NCBI GenBank assembly: GCA_028532985.1
Contig: JANCIK010000002.1
Location: 806,001 to 870,000 of the forward strand
Direction of reading: 5' to 3'
Source of the DNA: Stropharia rugosoannulata
Taxonomy: Eukaryota; Basidiomycota; Agaricomycetes; Agaricales; Strophariaceae
DNA: 64,000 bases
Of this stretch, positions 61,392-64,000 are shown piece after piece. The stretch's first letter is position 1. Each line of letters begins with the position of its first letter. The notes under the pieces were generated by a model. That model had not been told where the DNA came from and made no database searches. It saw only the letters and a list, made by a program, of their open reading frames with translations. A program made the position numbers and the translations under genes.

Positions 61392-63995
61392 CTAGCCAGG
61401 AGCGCCCGACGTGCTGGTACGCCCCTTTTTCCGTGAAGGACGTTTTGGCTGATCTGCGTTGGCCACAGTCGGTGACGATGCGTCGCCTTGATGTTTTCTT
61501 TTCAAAGAGGTATTGGAGAGAGCTGGGGTGGTCGTTCCACCAGATGAAATCGCAGGTGACGAAGCAGACGCTGCTGACTGGCCCTGTTGGCCTGAACCTG
61601 ATCCACTTGCTTGAGGCTGACCTTGCTGGTTCGACTGAGGTATGCTCTTCAGTTGCTTTTCGGGAGAGTTTCCAGAGCTGGAGGCCGTCCCAGGGGAATT
61701 CATATTGGAAGGTGGTCCAGGAGTAGGGCCTGATTGCTGAGGATTCGTAACCGAGGATGGCGCACTTGAATACAAGGTATTCGAAGGGGCCACGCCGTTG
61801 GGCGGTTGGGAATATGACGGCGCAAACGAGTCGAGGGTGGTGCTGTTAGAAGGGGCAGATAATACATTTCCAGGAGGGGCACTAGTCGATGATACATAGT
61901 GCTGCTGCTGCTGCTGCTGTTGTTGCTCCTGTTGCTGAACTGCCGCTTGATTAGATGCACGCAGACGGTTCGCCATTGCCTTCAATGCATCTGAAGGTCC
62001 TTTTAGTACCAGAAAGGAGAATTATTCGATGAGATTTACCTAGTGGACCCATTTCGTTGTCATGTGCAAATTCAATTAAATCCGCCATTGAGCTCACACT
62101 TTCCGCGAGCTCTAGGCATCGCATAGTAGCCTGTGGGATCCCGAATGCATTTACAGGCTCCCCTGCAAGAACAGCTTGGCTGATGAACACACGAGGTTCT
62201 TCCCACTTTATGTCCTCCTCCTCCTCTTCGTCGGTCGAAGAAACAAGTCCTCCAGGGTCTACCGTACGCGTCCCGCTGATCGCTTCGATGGATATATATT
62301 TATCGTGCAGATTCGCGTCGAATTGAAATTCTTCAAATCTCAGCGTCTGTGCACTATTGCCAGGCGTCGACATGGTGACAATGACATGCACAGTTAACGG
62401 ACCGCGCAGCGTGATTGTGTAGCCATTCGTGTATCTATAGGTCCAGATCGCCGACACACATTCTACGACTGAGTGCCCTTGTCCGAAACTTCGTTCTCGT
62501 GCTCCATCTAGTGTCAAACTCATTGACTTGACACCAGACTGTGTCGTGACAAGGAAAAATCGTGGCAAAATGGGCACACCGATCTCTGTAACTAACTTCA
62601 ATAACAGCTAGACAATATGACCAACTTTTACATACCAAAAGGTTTAGCCTCATTGCGCAGACTATCCCTCCAAAGTGTTAACTTCATCGTCGCATTGGGT
62701 GTAAAATATTCCTTGACAAGGTCCTGCCACCAGTGCAGTTTTAATTTCTAAACAAAAGTGAAAGTAGTCAGCTACACAATTGTATAGCTCATTGGAAATG
62801 AGACGTACTGTTTTCAGTTCAGACGCTAATATTCCGCTGAATTGAAGAAGGCGTACTAAGCCCTGACCTACACCCAACGCCGTACTAACGACGCATCAGT
62901 CAATGAGATATTTCTTTCAATAAAGTTTGAGTACCTTGGGGCAGGCGCAAAAGGCCTCTGAACGACAGGAGCTGGAACGGGGGCGGTGGTCGCTGCTGAG
63001 GGTATACTGCTAGCGGTTGCGCCGTTGTTTGCTGGCGGTGCCGGACCGGTCGGAGTATTTTGAGGCGGTCCTGTCGAAACGGCGCCTGTAGGTGGACGGG
63101 GAGCTATGTGTGTAAGCGATCCGCCGCTACTAGGCGCACCTGGGCCCCCCGAATTAAGTCCTCCTGGAGGATGACCTTGCCCAACGGTACCCACGTTTAC
63201 CATGCCCATAGACCCCATGCTCAAAATACTACCTGAGGTCGGGCCGTTTGTAGGTGAGCGCACATTACTCATGCCCATTCCACCCGTTCCGATGTTGCCC
63301 ATCCCGGCCATGGCACCCACATTGCTAGCTGGACCCATAATGAAGGGTTGTTGCTGGGCGCCCGGGCGAATGCCCGTTTGAGTGAGCGGCGTGCCTCCCA
63401 AAGCAGGAGTGGACGATGAAAAATTGGAGGATGCGGTAACGTTCGAAGATGAACCTGAGGGGTTTGGGCCCGAGTTTGCATTGTGGTTTGACGGTGCCAT
63501 ATGACTCGTAAGTACAGAAGATGCATTTGAGTTGGCGTTGCCTCCAGAAGTACCGTTGATAGTGCTCGTCCCAGGCCCGTTAGAGTTAGGAAGTATCGAA
63601 CTTCCGGGTAAAGGTGTTCCTGTTGTGCGAGGTGTTCCGCGGCTCGCTTGAGAAGGGGGCCGCTGAGGTTGTGACTGAGGACGCGGGGGATACATACCGC
63701 CCATAGTTACATCGCCAGGGGGAGATGCATGTTGTGTGGCTTGTTGCTGTAATTGATGATGATGAACATGTGGAGTGTGCGATGGATGAGAGGGTGGAAG
63801 TGAATGAGTAGGATGTTGTTGGGACGAGTGTGGGTGGTGTTGAGGGTTATGTGGGTGTTGTTGCTGCTGATTGAGGTGTTGTTGCAGCTGTTGTTGTTGA
63901 TGTTGATTTAATTGGTGCTGGGCAGCTGCCTGTTGCTGCTGTAGTTGAGGAGTTTGTGAGCCAGGCCTTGGGGGAATTGACGACGGTGGGGGCAT
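61392..63995 (-). CDS. LIM-domain-binding (LDB1/PtaB/Adn-type) transcriptional co-regulator
   Basis: Predicted nuclear adaptor of 797 residues from five exons: 62935-63995, 62809-62884, 62636-62747, 62040-62585, 61392-61990. The N-terminal 350 residues are Gln/His/Pro/Ser-rich. The conserved LIM-binding domain follows: GQGLVRLLQFSGILASEL, LHWWQDLVKEYFTPNATMKL, EIGVPILPRFFLVTTQSGVK, SMSLTLDGARE, VECVSAIWTYRYTNGYTITL and FEEFQFDANLHDKYISIEAI. The C-terminus has a Gln run and a basic end. Fungal relatives (PtaB, Mfg1, Adn proteins) act with LUG/Flo8-type partners in adhesion and development. This role is inferred. The Met at 63995 fits, but it is only 5 bases from the window edge, so the true start could lie upstream. 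Confidence 0.88.
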
Positions 63996-64000
63996 AGTAA

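Overview
The window is nuclear DNA from a basidiomycete fungus, most likely a mushroom-forming Agaricomycete. The evidence is very high intron density (up to 22 exons per gene, introns mostly 48-70 nt), compact spacing, microsomal P450s with conserved exon patterns, an F-box-like protein, and a multi-pass membrane protein family typical of these fungi. There are no rRNA or tRNA genes, no CRISPR and no intact transposon. I built 23 gene models by matching splice sites to protein-family conservation. Every model has a length divisible by three.

Layout. 0-8 kb: ribosomal protein uL2 (-), an SS18/SSXT-type SWI/SNF-associated protein (+), an SH3 adaptor (+). 8.5-15.8 kb: FGGY sugar kinase (-), HEM25 mitochondrial glycine carrier (+), cytochrome P450 copy 1 (-). 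15.8-21.6 kb: one intact multi-pass membrane protein (-) flanked on both sides by decayed relics of its own family. 21.6-25.6 kb: SPT4 (-), mitochondrial acyl-CoA dehydrogenase (-), BIG1-like V-ATPase/ER protein (+). 26.4-38.4 kb: MED13 (-), a DUF2433/RRM/RGG protein (+), DBR1 (-), PCP1 rhomboid (+). 39-45.3 kb: P450 copy 2 (+), F-box-like protein (-), ICP55 peptidase (-). 45.8-53 kb: cytochrome b5-acyl-CoA dehydrogenase fusion (-), RAD16 (-). 53.7-64 kb: PNUTS-like PP1 scaffold (-), HMG-box protein (+), an unrecognised gene (-), LIM-domain-binding (LDB/PtaB-type) co-regulator (-).

How the genes relate. Many encode nuclear transcription or RNA functions (SSXT, SPT4, MED13, DBR1, PNUTS, HMG, LDB, RAD16). 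A second group is mitochondrial (HEM25, acyl-CoA dehydrogenase, PCP1, ICP55). Several are divergent pairs sharing short promoters: MED13/DUF2433, DBR1/PCP1, PNUTS/HMG and acyl-CoA dehydrogenase/BIG1. They do not form a metabolic cluster. The window reads as ordinary conserved chromosome with one unstable patch at 16-21 kb.

The most unusual signals are in gene structure: about eight GC-AG introns, exons as small as 7, 10 and 11 nt, a DBR1 intron with no GT or GC donor, two P450 paralogues with near-identical exon lengths in opposite orientation, and a perfect 13-bp inverted repeat in the DBR1/PCP1 promoter. I saw no convincing new multi-gene system.
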